Positions 23,971-33,793 are shown, counted from the stretch's first letter. The stretch is DNA of 64,000 nt from Verrucomicrobiaceae bacterium (GCA_016713245.1 JADJPM010000001.1:2356001-2420000), one strand, 5' to 3'. Program-made: numbers and translations. The notes: generated from the letters alone by a model not told the origin.

Positions 23971-26900
23971 TCATTTGTCAGTCCCTCCCGTGAAGATGCG
24001 GCTCCCCACCAGCGCGTGCACCAAATCCCGCACGCGGAAACCATCCGCCGCGCATGCATTGAGCATCGCCTCGACTTCTTCGCGGTCGGCGAAGCCGACG
24101 GGTGTGCCGGTGGCGTGGAGGATGAGGTGGTGGAGGAGGTTTTTGGCGAGCGGACGCGGGTTGGCGGCGAGGAGGCGCTTCAGCTCGTGGATGTCGCGGA
24201 AGGTTTGGCCGGTGGGGAGCTTGCCGGAGGCATCGACGGGCTGGCCGACGAAGTAGGTGTAGGGATGGCCAGCGGGATCGATGCCGGTGATTTTCTCGCC
24301 GCGCTCCATGCCGCGATAGCGATCTCGCCAAGCGCCCATGACATCGAAGTTCTCCATGGCGAAGCCGACGGGATCAAACTTCGCGTGGCAGGCGGCACAG
24401 GTCTTCGATTCCGTGTGTTTGGCGAGCAATGCGCGGATGGTGGTGGCACCGCGGATGTCCGGCTCCACGGCGGGCACGCTTTTCGGCGGTGGCGGAGGGG
24501 GCTGGCCGAGCAGTTTTTCCATGATCCACACGCCGCGCAGCACAGGTGAGGTGGTGGTGCCGTTGGCGGTGTGCTTCATCAGCGCGGCTTGCGTGATGAG
24601 TCCGCCAAAGGGGCTGCCTTCCGGCAAAGACACGCGCTGCATCGCGGAGCCGCTGACGCGTGGCAGATCGTAGTGCGCGGCGAGGCGGTCATTCACGAAA
24701 GTGAAGTCGGCGGCGATGACGGTGCTTGCGGGCAGGTTCTCGCGCACCATGGCGCGGAGAAAGGTGCGCGTCTCGTGCTCCATGGAGTCCACGAGGTAGT
24801 CGTCCTTGCGATACTCGGGATACAAACGCTCGTCCGGGATGTCGCGGCGCAGTTTGCGCAGGTCGAGCCACTCTTCGGCAAAGGTGCGCACGAACTGCTC
24901 GAAGCGTGCATCGGCGATGAGACGCTCGGTTTGCGCTTTCAGCGTGGCTTTGTCATGCAATCGGCCTTTTTGCGCGAACTGGGCCAGTTCGTCATCGGGA
25001 CGTGAGTTCCAGAGGAAATGCGAGAGACGGTTCGCGATGGCGAATTGGGCATCAGGAGCGTCTTTTCGCGGCTCGGTGAGGTAAAGGCAGTGCGAGGAGC
25101 ACAGCAGCGCCTGGTAGCCTGCGAGCATCGCATCGGCAAAAGTGGCTCCAGCGGCCATTTTGGCCTGAATGAGCTTCAAAAAAGGTTGCTGCGCTTCCTC
25201 GCTCATCGGGCGCAAAGCAGCCATCGTGGCAAAACGGCGATAAAGCCTCTCCGCATCCGCAGCGGTGCCTTTCGCGACATCCACTTCATCGAACAAAACG
25301 TGATGCGAAGGCGGCGGCCAGGTTTTCTCGCGAATCGGGCCGGTGACTTCGAGCCATTGAATCGCCACGCCGCGATGTCCCTCCGGCGGCATCGGCGGGT
25401 AATCATAGAAGAAGCCGCCGTCCGTGCGGATGAAGGGCACCGGCAGGCCGAGCGGGCTGTATTCGAAGGTTTCGCCGGCCTTGAGATGAATCGTCGTCTC
25501 AAACTCACGCGCCTCCGGTTGCAAATCCAACCAGCCGCCGGTCTCGCGCACATCGCCGGAGACATCCGGCCCGGAAGGCTGACGGGCGCGAAAACTCATC
25601 GCGATGGGTTCATGCGCCGGCACAAGGCGGAAGTCACGCACCTGCCGCACAGCGCGACCGCGAAAACGCACGCGATATGCGCCACCGGTCTTGGCGACGA
25701 AGCTGCGCGGATAGCCATAATAAGGCCACGTCGCGGAACGGAAGAGGGCCAGTTCCAGTGTGGGATCACGCCGTTGCTCCGTCGTCATGGTTTTGTAGTC
25801 CGGCTGGCTGATCGGCACCATGCGATTGTCGCGACTAAAGAACATCGCCTCACGTCCTCCAAAGCTGACAAGATCTGGGAAGAGGTCCGTGCCGACAAAT
25901 CGCCGTGCCGAAGGTTGCTGCGGCGCTTTTTCACCAGCCATCGCCGTGCGCAACGCAGTCTCCGTGGCTTCGAGATAGGCATCGAGCTGCACATGCGACA
26001 TGTCGAGCAAGGCGGAGACCTTGGTGAAACCGTGCGCATCGCGGTCCTCGGGCAATTTGTCGCGGATGTCGAGGTCCGGCAGCTTCAGCAGCACGCGGAC
26101 GTTGTTCTCAAACTCCACCCGCGTGAGCCGCCGAACAGGTCCGCGGCCGTTTTTCGCAGTTTCTGCCTGGGCGGCAGCGAGCAGAGCCGCGCTCAGTTGC
26201 GAGACGACCGCCTGGCGTTCCTCGGCGGTGACCTTGGACTTCTCCGGCGGCGGCATCTCGCCCTTTTCGATGAGGTCAAACACGCGCGTCCATCGGCCGC
26301 GTGTGTCAGCATGGCTGAGGTCAAAAGGCAGCGCCGTGATGTCGAAGTCACCTTTGGAGACGCTGTCGTCATGACAGTCGATGCAGTGCTGCTCGATGAA
26401 GCGGTGAATCGGGTTCGCGGAGGCGGCAGATTTTGGGGCGGGCAGGTCAAAGACATGCACGTTCGTGATGCGCAGCTCCTCGAGGCCGCTCTTTGGGTCG
26501 ATGGTGCCTTCGATTTGATCCACCAACTGATCACGCGTGAGCTTCCACACGACTTTTCCGGTCTTGTCGATCTCCGCGAGCACATCGCGGCCTTCCTCCG
26601 GTTTTTGCAGATGGTAGTCCCCGCAGGCGATGAGCAGGTGGCCATTGGCCAGGCGGGACATGCCGAGCAGGTAGCGGCATTGCAGGCCGAGGTCTTCGAT
26701 GGTCCAGCAGCCGAGCTTTTGGCCATTCGCAGCCACATGCAGCAACTGACAACCGGTGGACGTGGCCACCCACAATGAGCCATCCGCATCCTGCAACGTG
26801 GCAAAGGCCTTCTTCACCGTGGACGATGGTTTCAACAACGGATCGAGCGGGAGGCTTTGCAACACGCGGCCCGTGCCTTTCTCCACCTTCAGCACCGTCT

Positions 26901-27384
26901 TGCGGCCGTATTGGCCGACCCAGAAGGCATTCGCGCCCGGCACCTCGCGAATCATGCGATAGCGAAAATGCAGCGGATCGTCCTTGAGGTCAGGCAGCGG
27001 CGTTTCGCTCACCACCGTGCCACTGCGATCGACGATGCGGATTTGATTCACGCCGCTGTCCATGAGCGCGAACGTCTTGCCGCCATCGAGCACCGCCACG
27101 CTGTTCGCCTCCGCGCCTTTGTTGCCCGGACGGGCCTTGTGCTCCATGACGAGCTTCTTCGCCGCATCAAACACCGCCAGGCCGCCGCGATGCGCATACG
27201 CGATGCCACCGTCCGGAAGTCGAGCCGCGTCGTAAATGCCGCCGTGGCCGGGATGCTTCAAAATGGAGACCACTTTGCCGCTGCGGTCGATCTCAATGAC
27301 CTGATTGTCCGCTGCGAGCAGGAAGTCGGCGGCATGAAGCGCTGGTGCCAGCAGAAGGGTGAGGACGAAAAGGGCAGATTTCAT
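23971..27384 (-). CDS. DUF1592-family cytochrome protein with N-terminal propeller
   Basis: A 1137-residue exported protein. The signal peptide is MKSALFVLTLLLAPALHA. Residues 20-310 form a beta-propeller (FLLAADNQVIEIDRSGKV, GSLWVATSTGCQLLHV). A cytochrome segment carries CIDCH near residue 335, then come domains of the DUF1587, DUF1595, DUF1592, DUF1588 and DUF1585 set (RLTRVEFENNVRVLL, RLSHFLWNSRPDDEL, FTFVNDRLAAHYDLP, TSPVLRGVWIMEKLLG). A second CAACH with KFDPVGFAMENFD lies near residue 1010. Such proteins normally sit next to DUF1552, and here the RAYT module intervenes. A role in periplasmic redox chemistry on glycans is inferred. Confidence 0.9.
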   Translation of the reverse strand: MKSALFVLTLLLAPALHAADFLLAADNQVIEIDRSGKVVSILKHPGHGGIYDAARLPDGGIAYAHRGGLAVFDAAKKLVMEHKARPGNKGAEANSVAVLDGGKTFALMDSGVNQIRIVDRSGTVVSETPLPDLKDDPLHFRYRMIREVPGANAFWVGQYGRKTVLKVEKGTGRVLQSLPLDPLLKPSSTVKKAFATLQDADGSLWVATSTGCQLLHVAANGQKLGCWTIEDLGLQCRYLLGMSRLANGHLLIACGDYHLQKPEEGRDVLAEIDKTGKVVWKLTRDQLVDQIEGTIDPKSGLEELRITNVHVFDLPAPKSAASANPIHRFIEQHCIDCHDDSVSKGDFDITALPFDLSHADTRGRWTRVFDLIEKGEMPPPEKSKVTAEERQAVVSQLSAALLAAAQAETAKNGRGPVRRLTRVEFENNVRVLLKLPDLDIRDKLPEDRDAHGFTKVSALLDMSHVQLDAYLEATETALRTAMAGEKAPQQPSARRFVGTDLFPDLVSFGGREAMFFSRDNRMVPISQPDYKTMTTEQRRDPTLELALFRSATWPYYGYPRSFVAKTGGAYRVRFRGRAVRQVRDFRLVPAHEPIAMSFRARQPSGPDVSGDVRETGGWLDLQPEAREFETTIHLKAGETFEYSPLGLPVPFIRTDGGFFYDYPPMPPEGHRGVAIQWLEVTGPIREKTWPPPSHHVLFDEVDVAKGTAADAERLYRRFATMAALRPMSEEAQQPFLKLIQAKMAAGATFADAMLAGYQALLCSSHCLYLTEPRKDAPDAQFAIANRLSHFLWNSRPDDELAQFAQKGRLHDKATLKAQTERLIADARFEQFVRTFAEEWLDLRKLRRDIPDERLYPEYRKDDYLVDSMEHETRTFLRAMVRENLPASTVIAADFTFVNDRLAAHYDLPRVSGSAMQRVSLPEGSPFGGLITQAALMKHTANGTTTSPVLRGVWIMEKLLGQPPPPPPKSVPAVEPDIRGATTIRALLAKHTESKTCAACHAKFDPVGFAMENFDVMGAWRDRYRGMERGEKITGIDPAGHPYTYFVGQPVDASGKLPTGQTFRDIHELKRLLAANPRPLAKNLLHHLILHATGTPVGFADREEVEAMLNACAADGFRVRDLVHALVGSRIFTGGTDK

Positions 27385-27402
27385 GCAAGCGTGAGGTGTC
27401 GC

Positions 27403-29847
27403 TCAAAGACGAAACACGAACTCGTTCGAGGCGAGCAGGCTGTGGCAGAGCTCGGTCCATGGAGTGGGATCGGCGGGCTTGTTGGGTGGGGTGATGGCGT
27501 GGAGGAAGGCGCGGGCTTCGTGGCGCTCGGTGGTGGTGATGGGGCGGTTGAGGACGCGGAGCCAGAGGGCTTCGAGGCGGGCTTCTGGCGATGTTTTTTC
27601 CGCGAGGAGCTTGCTGGCGAGGACTTGGGCGCGTGTGCGGAGGAGGTCGTTGCTGAGGAGGAAAAGAGTCTGCGTGGGGACGATGGTTTGATTGCGCTGG
27701 CCTGCGGTCATCGCGGGGTCTACGAAGTCGAAGATGGTTCGCAAGCGGTCTGGTCCGGCGGTGCCTGAGCGAAACACCGGGAGGTAAATCGTGCGCTCAA
27801 ACTCTTGTGAGGGGCGTGGTTTGGCATGGCGGTAGTTCGGTGGGTTGACGCCTTTGAGCGAGAGCGAGCCGCAGTTCTCGGGATGTTCCATGACAAGCGC
27901 GGGGCCGCCGCTGTGGCGGGTGAGTTCGCCGCTGATGGCGAGCAGAGAATCACGCATGGCCTCGGCGTCGAGGCGCTGGCGGTTCATGCGCCAGTAGAGT
28001 TTGTTCTCGGGATCGAGTTCCAAGGAGCGGCGGTTTTCAACCGCCGCCGGCGATTGCAAATCGCCGTTCCTTGAGGACAGGCGATAGGTGCGGCTGAGCA
28101 CAAGCGAGCGGAGGAAGGCCTTTTGCGACCAGCCGCCCTGCATGAAACGCGTGGCGAGATGATCGAGCAGCTCGGGATGTGTCGGCACATCGCCGCGGGC
28201 GCCAAAGTAGTCCACGCTGGGCACGAGGCCGGTGCCGAAGAGCTTTTGCCAGAGGCGGTTCACGGTCACGCGGGCGGTGAGCGGGTTGCGTTTGTCCGTG
28301 AGCCAGCCGGCGAGCTGCAGGCGGCCGCTTTGACCAGCGGGAATGGCGGGAAAGTTGTCCCACGAGGCCACGCGAACGGCTCCACGCGGCACGACGGTGC
28401 TCGGCGCATACGGATTGCCGCGCACATAGATCGGCATGTCGGCGGGCTTTGGTCCGTCACTCATGGCAAAGGCTCGCGGTGTCTTGTGTTTGAAGAACTC
28501 GGCGTGCTTGATGGTTTCGCCGAGCTTCTTGAGCTGCGCGTCGAGTTCGTCGTGGCGTTGGGTGTTGGCTGGATCGAGTGCGGCCTTCTCATCGGCCTGT
28601 TTCTTCTGCTCGGCCTTCAGGGTGACGATGCGTTGTTCGTCTTCGGCTTCGAGTTTCTTGCGCGTGGCGAGCTGGGCGGGTGTTTCGGGCAGCACGGTGC
28701 TGTTCAGCGAGCTCCACACGCCCATGTCCGGCATTTTGTGCGAGGAAGGCGAGCTGCGCAGCATGCCGGCGATGCCGTAGTAGTCCTCCAGGCCGATGGG
28801 ATCAAATTTGTGATCGTGGCAGCGCACGCAGCCGAGCGTCATGCCCATGAAAGTCTGGCCGATTTTGATGACCTGCGTGTCGATGTGGTCGGTCTCCATC
28901 TTTGCCTTGTCCGGATTCACGATCTCGATATCGCCCACCATGAGGAAACCGGTGGCGACGATGTTTTCCGCGCGGTCCTCGGTGGACTTCGATGGCATCA
29001 GATCGCCCGCGATCTGCTCGCGGATAAACTCATCGAACGGTTTGTCGGCATTGAAGGCTGCGATGAGGTAATCGCGATAGCGCCACGCGTGCTCGGCATA
29101 GACGTTGTTCGAGGTGCCCATCATGTCCGCGTAGCCGGTGAGATCGAGCCAATGCCGCGCCCAGCGTTCGCCGTAGGCTTTGGAGGCGAGGAGGCGGTCC
29201 ACAGCACGGGAGTAGGCGTTTTCGGATAGGTCGGATAGGAATGAGTGAATCTCTTCCGGAGTCGGCGGCAGGCCCGTGAGATCGAGCGACACACGTCGCA
29301 GCCAGGTGAGCGGCTCGGCGTCGGAGGCGGGCTGGATGCCTTTTTGCTCCTGTCTGGCCAAAATGAAGTGATCGAGTGGATCGACCGGCCATTTCGTGTT
29401 TCGGATGTTTGGAAGCGATGCATCACGAACCGGCTGAAAAGCCCAAAACTGACGTCCTGCGGCCAGATCGATGCCTTTTTTTGTCTTCGCGGTGCCAGTG
29501 ACGCGCGGGTCATGCGCACCGCTCTTCACCCACGCTTCGAGAATGGCGATCTCGCTGGCGGGGAGCTTGCTCTTTGGCGGCATCTCGAGCTCGGAATCCA
29601 CATAGCGGACTGCTTTGATGAGCAAACTGGCCTCCACCTCGCCGGGCTTCACCGCCGGGCCATTGTCGCCGCCTTCTTCCCAGCCGGAGCGTGAATCGAG
29701 AGCGAGGCCGCCTTTGATTTTCGATGAGTGCGAGTGGCACTCGAAGCAGCGCTTTTGGAGGATGGGCAGCACCTCCTTTTCAAAGAGAGGTGTTTCAGAC
29801 GCCCAGGCATCCAGGCACAAGATGATGAGCAGGAGCAGCTTTTTCAT
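27403..29847 (-). CDS. PSD1 cytochrome protein (PSCyt1-DUF1549-DUF1553)
   Basis: An 814-residue exported protein, the shortest of the four PSD1 copies. The leader is MKKLLLLIILCLDAWA. The heme motif is CFECH (34-38), followed by LEMPPKSKLPASEIAILEAW. DUF1549 includes LDLTGLPPTPEEI and HWLDLTGYADMMG, with a second motif CVRCHDHKFDP. There is a coiled-coil-like Lys/Glu stretch near residues 400-460 and no carbohydrate-binding insert. DUF1553 carries NPLTARVTVNRLWQKLFGTG. A 53-bp palindrome is translated as GDLQSPAAVENRRSLE. The start overlaps the stop of the dehydrogenase gene by ATGA. No DUF1501 gene follows directly; a DUF1592 gene does. Confidence 0.9.
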   Translation of the reverse strand: MKKLLLLIILCLDAWASETPLFEKEVLPILQKRCFECHSHSSKIKGGLALDSRSGWEEGGDNGPAVKPGEVEASLLIKAVRYVDSELEMPPKSKLPASEIAILEAWVKSGAHDPRVTGTAKTKKGIDLAAGRQFWAFQPVRDASLPNIRNTKWPVDPLDHFILARQEQKGIQPASDAEPLTWLRRVSLDLTGLPPTPEEIHSFLSDLSENAYSRAVDRLLASKAYGERWARHWLDLTGYADMMGTSNNVYAEHAWRYRDYLIAAFNADKPFDEFIREQIAGDLMPSKSTEDRAENIVATGFLMVGDIEIVNPDKAKMETDHIDTQVIKIGQTFMGMTLGCVRCHDHKFDPIGLEDYYGIAGMLRSSPSSHKMPDMGVWSSLNSTVLPETPAQLATRKKLEAEDEQRIVTLKAEQKKQADEKAALDPANTQRHDELDAQLKKLGETIKHAEFFKHKTPRAFAMSDGPKPADMPIYVRGNPYAPSTVVPRGAVRVASWDNFPAIPAGQSGRLQLAGWLTDKRNPLTARVTVNRLWQKLFGTGLVPSVDYFGARGDVPTHPELLDHLATRFMQGGWSQKAFLRSLVLSRTYRLSSRNGDLQSPAAVENRRSLELDPENKLYWRMNRQRLDAEAMRDSLLAISGELTRHSGGPALVMEHPENCGSLSLKGVNPPNYRHAKPRPSQEFERTIYLPVFRSGTAGPDRLRTIFDFVDPAMTAGQRNQTIVPTQTLFLLSNDLLRTRAQVLASKLLAEKTSPEARLEALWLRVLNRPITTTERHEARAFLHAITPPNKPADPTPWTELCHSLLASNEFVFRL
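28021..28073. repeat. 53-bp nested palindrome inside a PSD1 gene (copy 3)
   Basis: The outer stem is CAAGGA/TCCTTG and the first hairpin GGCGGTTTTCAACCGCC, as in the other copies. The second hairpin is CGGCGA-TTGCAAA-TCGCCG where the others have GGGCGC-TTGAAAA-GCGCCC, so two stem positions changed on both arms. It is read in the same frame as the other copies and sits at the same DUF1553 position as copy 1. Confidence 0.88.
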
Positions 29848-30842
29848 GGCGCAGCGGTGAAGGGGCCGTTGACGATGTTTTCGAGCGGCTCACCACGCAC
29901 CGCGGCCAGGGCGATGCGTGCCGAGGTGGCTCGCATTTCGATTTTCGACTCGACGCTGCAAAATGCCGCGTGGCAGGTGACGATGAGATTCGGCGTGGCG
30001 GCTTCCTCAGCGGTTTTCAAAGGTTCGTCCTCCACCACATCGAGTCCCGCGCCTGCAAGGCGGCCTTCACGCAAGGCAGCCAGGATGGCGTCCTTCTTGA
30101 TCACGGCACCGCGGGCGGTGTTCACGATGAAGGCACTGGGTTTCATCAGAGACAATTCGCGATCTGCGATGAGGTGCCGAGTCTCGTCATTGAGCGGACA
30201 ATGCAGCGAGAGCACATCACAGCGGGCGAGAAGCTCATCCAGCGTCTTCACTCGCTCGATGCCCACCGCTTTGTCCGCGCCGTTGGGCAGATAAGGATCA
30301 TGGAAGATGACCTTGAAGCCCAGCGCCTTTGCACGCAGCGCCGTGGCGGTGCCGATGCGGCCCAGGCCGACGATGCCGAGCGTTAGCTCACGCAGGCGGC
30401 GCAGCTTGGAATCCACTTTGATGTGCCACCCGAGAGATTTTGCCTCGGCATCGAGCGGGAACAACTGCCGGCACAGCGCCAAAACGAGCGCGATGGCATG
30501 ATCCGCCACCTCCTCCGTGCCGTAATCCGGCACATTGCACACCGGAATGCCACACTGCCGCGCTGCCGCGATGTCCACCGAATCAAAGCCCACACCATTG
30601 CGAATGAGCGCCCGGCAATGCTTCAGGCGAGCCAGGCCCGGCGCACGCATCGGCGCATTGTGCCAGACGATGAGCGCCGCAGCCTCGCAAATCTCCTCCG
30701 TGAAGTCCGCATCGCTCTCGCATAGATACCGCCGCACGTCCGCGGCCTCGCCGATGACGGATTTTTCGACAGCAGACTCTGGATCGCCCGGCGGCGACGT
30801 TTTCCAGTCAATAATGGCAATGAGGGGCTTTGAGGAGGTCAT
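29844..30842 (-). CDS. D-isomer-specific 2-hydroxyacid dehydrogenase
   Basis: A 332-residue cytoplasmic NAD(P)-dependent dehydrogenase of the D-2-hydroxyacid/CtBP family, which interconverts 2-oxo and D-2-hydroxy acids. The NAD-binding motif is GIVGLGRIGTATALRAKALGF near residue 155. The catalytic Arg lies in VNTARGAVI, the Glu in VVEDEPL and the His in VTCHAAFCS. The N-terminal substrate domain has RNGVGFDSVDIAAARQCGIPV. It is the only clear soluble metabolic enzyme among the exported proteins, coupled to the next PSD1 gene by ATGA overlap. It may process a sugar-acid product of the pathway, but the substrate is not evident. Confidence 0.9.
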   Translation of the reverse strand: MTSSKPLIAIIDWKTSPPGDPESAVEKSVIGEAADVRRYLCESDADFTEEICEAAALIVWHNAPMRAPGLARLKHCRALIRNGVGFDSVDIAAARQCGIPVCNVPDYGTEEVADHAIALVLALCRQLFPLDAEAKSLGWHIKVDSKLRRLRELTLGIVGLGRIGTATALRAKALGFKVIFHDPYLPNGADKAVGIERVKTLDELLARCDVLSLHCPLNDETRHLIADRELSLMKPSAFIVNTARGAVIKKDAILAALREGRLAGAGLDVVEDEPLKTAEEAATPNLIVTCHAAFCSVESKIEMRATSARIALAAVRGEPLENIVNGPFTAAP

Positions 30843-30865
30843 GGGTTTGGTTGGTTCCTGCCCGT

Positions 30866-30910
30866 GCTCTTCATCTTACCTCTCTCTGGAGGTGATTGGA
30901 GATGAAGAGC
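30866..30910. terminator. Hairpin between PSD1 and dehydrogenase genes
   Basis: A perfect 11-bp stem, GCTCTTCATCT (30866-30876) and AGATGAAGAGC (30900-30910), encloses a loop with a second small stem ACCTCTCTCTGGAGGT. It has no T tract on either strand, so it is a weak case for an intrinsic terminator; an RNA-stabilising hairpin or a REP-like element is as likely. It lies between the stop of the PSD1 gene (30930) and the dehydrogenase start. Confidence 0.5.
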
Positions 30911-30929
30911 ATGAGCAAAAAGGAGGAGG

Positions 30930-33785
30930 TTATTCGAGGTAAAGCAGTTCGTTGGAGTTCAGCAAAGCGCGGCAGAGGGCGGGGAGGCGGTGTTGGGCGA
31001 TGAGTTTGTGGGCTGCGCCTGATTCGGAGGCGGTGGGCGCCCGCTGAAACAGGATGCGGTAGAGCATTTCGACGGCTTCCGGGCCATCGACCCGCCGGGC
31101 GAGCGCCTCGGCCATGTCGAGGGTGAAGCGGTGATTGAGCAGCGTGAGGGCCTGCAGCGGTGTGGTGGTGTTGGCCCGCTTCGGCGCGGCGAAGGCGATG
31201 TCGGGGAGGTCGAAGTCGTTGAGGACATCGACGACGCTGGCGCGGGCGTTTTGATGATAGACGGCGCGGCGGTAGGTCTCGGGGCCGTGGGTATCGAGCG
31301 GGAAGTAGGTGCAGACGTTGTTCTGCGTGAATTTGTAGAGGCGGAAGCCGGGGCCGCCGCTGGGCGCGAGCTGCAGTTTTCCAGCGATGCTGAGCATGGT
31401 GTCGCGGATTTCCTCGGCGCTGAGGCGGCGTGGTGGGAAGCGCCAGAGCAGGCGGGCGTCTTTGTCTTCTTTGGCGGCTTCGGGCCGATGCGCGGCGCTT
31501 TGCTGGTAGGTCTTGGAGAGCAAGATCTCGCGGTGCAGTGCCTTCAATCGCCAGCCATTCGCGACGAGCCGTGCGGCGAGGTAGTCGAGCAGCTCTGGAT
31601 GCGTAGGCTGGCTGCCGAGGTAGCCGAAATCGCTCGGTGTATCGACGATGCCGGTGCCGAAGTGCCATTGCCACACGCGGTTTGCCAGCACGCGGGCGGT
31701 GAGCGGGTTGCCCTGTGTGATCCATCTGGCCAGGGCGAGGCGGCGTTCGCCTTCGGGCGCATCGGCGGGCAGGGCGTAAGGTTTCGTCACCTGGTCGAGC
31801 ACGCTGAGGCTGGCGGGCGCGATCACATCGCCGGGCTTCATGGGATCTCCGCCTTTGTGGAGATGGGTTGGCTCCTTGGGCTGCTTCGGCGGCAGGCCGG
31901 CCCACACGGGCGTGAGCTTGGGTGCTTGGTTGATCCTGGCCTGCACGTCGGTGATTTGTTTTTCCAGCGTGGCGAGTTTTTGCCGTTCTTCAGCGGTGGT
32001 GACGGACTGGCGTGCTTTGGCGAGGGCATGCGCTGGCGTGAGTGGCTCGCGGCCTTCGGAGGTGGCCACGGTGGTCCAGTTTTTTCCATCGCTGGAGACT
32101 TGGACTTCGTATTCCGTGGGCGTGGCTCCGCGCACCTTGCTTTCATTCAGGCCACGCTCACCGCGGGCGTTGATGAAGTTGATGCGCTGGATGGTTTCCG
32201 GCCTGGCAAACGTGAGCGTGAGGACCGCTGGATCACCGATGAACCACGACTCGCCGAGCCTGCCGTCGATGCAGTATTGCGGTCCGTAGGCTTCTGGAAA
32301 GTCCTCGGCCGTCATGGCGCGTTCGCCCTCGGCCTGGGTGCCATGCGCGGCGAGTGCGACGTTGCGCCCCTGGGTGTCGAAGACCTCGAACTCGGTGAGC
32401 TTGCCACCGTTGGTGCGCTTGGCGGCCGGGCTGCCGTAGCTGGAGTCGAACTCATGAATGACAAAGCGGAGCTGTTTCGTCGTCACGGGCGGAAACGTCT
32501 CCTCTGTGCCATGCGGATCGATCTGGGGGCGGGTGTGCTCGAGCCTGGCGAGGGCTGCTTTGGCGCGGCGGGCGAGGTCTTTGTCGAGCGTGTCCTTTTC
32601 CGCGTTGAGGCTGGCGAGTTGTTGATTGAGCGGCCGGGTGGCGGCGATGGCGGCGGCGCGCTGCTCTTTGGTGGCGATGACGCGGCGTCCGTGCTCGATC
32701 CCTTCAAAGCAGGCTTTGATGCGGTAGTAATCCTCGGCGGGGATGGGGTCGAACTTGTGGTTGTGGCAGCGGGCGCAGTTGATGGTGAGGCCGAGGAAGG
32801 CGCTGCTCGTGGCCGTGACCATGTCGTCGAGCGTGGCGGCGCGGATGTTTGCCTGCGCGACGGGGTCTTGGTTTTTCACATCATCGTAAGGCCCGGCGAC
32901 GAGGAAGGCGCTGCCGATCTCGACCTCCGGCCTGTCCTTGCCGATGACATCGCCGGCGAGGTGCTCGGTGATGAACTGGTCAAAGGGCTTGTCGTCGTTG
33001 ATGGACTTGATGACCCAGTCGCGGAAGGGCCAGAGGTCGTCGATGACGAAGTTCCGCTCGAAGCCGTTGCTCTCGCCAAAGCGGATGACATCCAGCCAGT
33101 GACGGCCCCAGCGCTCGCCGTAGCGTGGCGATGCGAGAAGGCGATCAATGAGGTCTTTGTTGGCGCGGGTGTTCGTTTCGCAGTCTTTGACGAACGCATC
33201 CACTTCGTCAGGTGTGGGCGGCAGACCGTGCATATCATAAGTCATGCGCCGGATGAGTGTGCGCGGGTCGGAAGGCGGATTGAAGGCGAGTCCCTTTGCT
33301 TTGAGCTTGGCTCCAATAAGGTCATCAATGTCACCTGCGAGATTCAGGTCTGTTTTATTGGGTTGCAGCGACCACCAGGACTTGTCTCCGCGCTTCGCTT
33401 CGATCTTCGCACCATCGCGCGGGTCGGGGGCGCCCATGTTCACCCAAGTGACGAGGTCGGCGATGACGGCATCCGGCAGCTTCGGTTTCTTCGGCGGCAT
33501 TTCGAGGTCCTCTTCGAGATGCTGCACGGTGCGGATGAGGAGGCTCTCCTCAGGCCTGCCGGGAACGATGGCCGGCGCACCGCTGTCGCCGCCTTTTTCC
33601 CAGCCAGCCTTCGAGTCGAGGTAGAGATTGCCCTTGAGCTTCTTCGCCTCCGCGCTGTGGCAGGAGTAGCAATGCTCGACGAGCACCGGACGGATTTTTT
33701 GCTCAAAGAAGGCGATGCTGTCACCTGCAGCGAACGCCGGAGGCACAATGGCGAATGACGAAAGAATGATCGCGAGAGGCTTCAT
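30930..33785 (-). CDS. PSD1 cytochrome protein with F5/8-type (discoidin-like) domain
   Basis: A 951-residue exported protein. The leader is MKPLAIILSSFAIVPPAFA. The heme motif is CYSCH (39-43), followed by DLEMPPKKPKLPDAVIADLV. DUF1549 includes MTYDMHGLPPTPDEV and HWLDVIRFGESNGFERN, with CARCHNHKFDP near residue 340. Between DUF1549 and DUF1553 there is a coiled-coil-like region and a discoidin-like sandwich (LTEFEVFDTQGRNVAL, AVLTLTFARPETIQRINFIN, TEYEVQVSSDGKNWT). DUF1553 follows (NPLTARVLANRVWQWHFGTG). It follows DUF1501 by 8 bases on the same strand, a typical pair. No palindrome interrupts this copy. Confidence 0.9.
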   Translation of the reverse strand: MKPLAIILSSFAIVPPAFAAGDSIAFFEQKIRPVLVEHCYSCHSAEAKKLKGNLYLDSKAGWEKGGDSGAPAIVPGRPEESLLIRTVQHLEEDLEMPPKKPKLPDAVIADLVTWVNMGAPDPRDGAKIEAKRGDKSWWSLQPNKTDLNLAGDIDDLIGAKLKAKGLAFNPPSDPRTLIRRMTYDMHGLPPTPDEVDAFVKDCETNTRANKDLIDRLLASPRYGERWGRHWLDVIRFGESNGFERNFVIDDLWPFRDWVIKSINDDKPFDQFITEHLAGDVIGKDRPEVEIGSAFLVAGPYDDVKNQDPVAQANIRAATLDDMVTATSSAFLGLTINCARCHNHKFDPIPAEDYYRIKACFEGIEHGRRVIATKEQRAAAIAATRPLNQQLASLNAEKDTLDKDLARRAKAALARLEHTRPQIDPHGTEETFPPVTTKQLRFVIHEFDSSYGSPAAKRTNGGKLTEFEVFDTQGRNVALAAHGTQAEGERAMTAEDFPEAYGPQYCIDGRLGESWFIGDPAVLTLTFARPETIQRINFINARGERGLNESKVRGATPTEYEVQVSSDGKNWTTVATSEGREPLTPAHALAKARQSVTTAEERQKLATLEKQITDVQARINQAPKLTPVWAGLPPKQPKEPTHLHKGGDPMKPGDVIAPASLSVLDQVTKPYALPADAPEGERRLALARWITQGNPLTARVLANRVWQWHFGTGIVDTPSDFGYLGSQPTHPELLDYLAARLVANGWRLKALHREILLSKTYQQSAAHRPEAAKEDKDARLLWRFPPRRLSAEEIRDTMLSIAGKLQLAPSGGPGFRLYKFTQNNVCTYFPLDTHGPETYRRAVYHQNARASVVDVLNDFDLPDIAFAAPKRANTTTPLQALTLLNHRFTLDMAEALARRVDGPEAVEMLYRILFQRAPTASESGAAHKLIAQHRLPALCRALLNSNELLYLE

Positions 33786-33793
33786 GGCGGATG

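Noticed and set aside
30871..31905. A 344-codon minus-strand frame within the PSD1 gene
   Set aside because: It is Arg/Pro/His-rich shadow sequence in another frame of the PSD1 gene 30930-33785.
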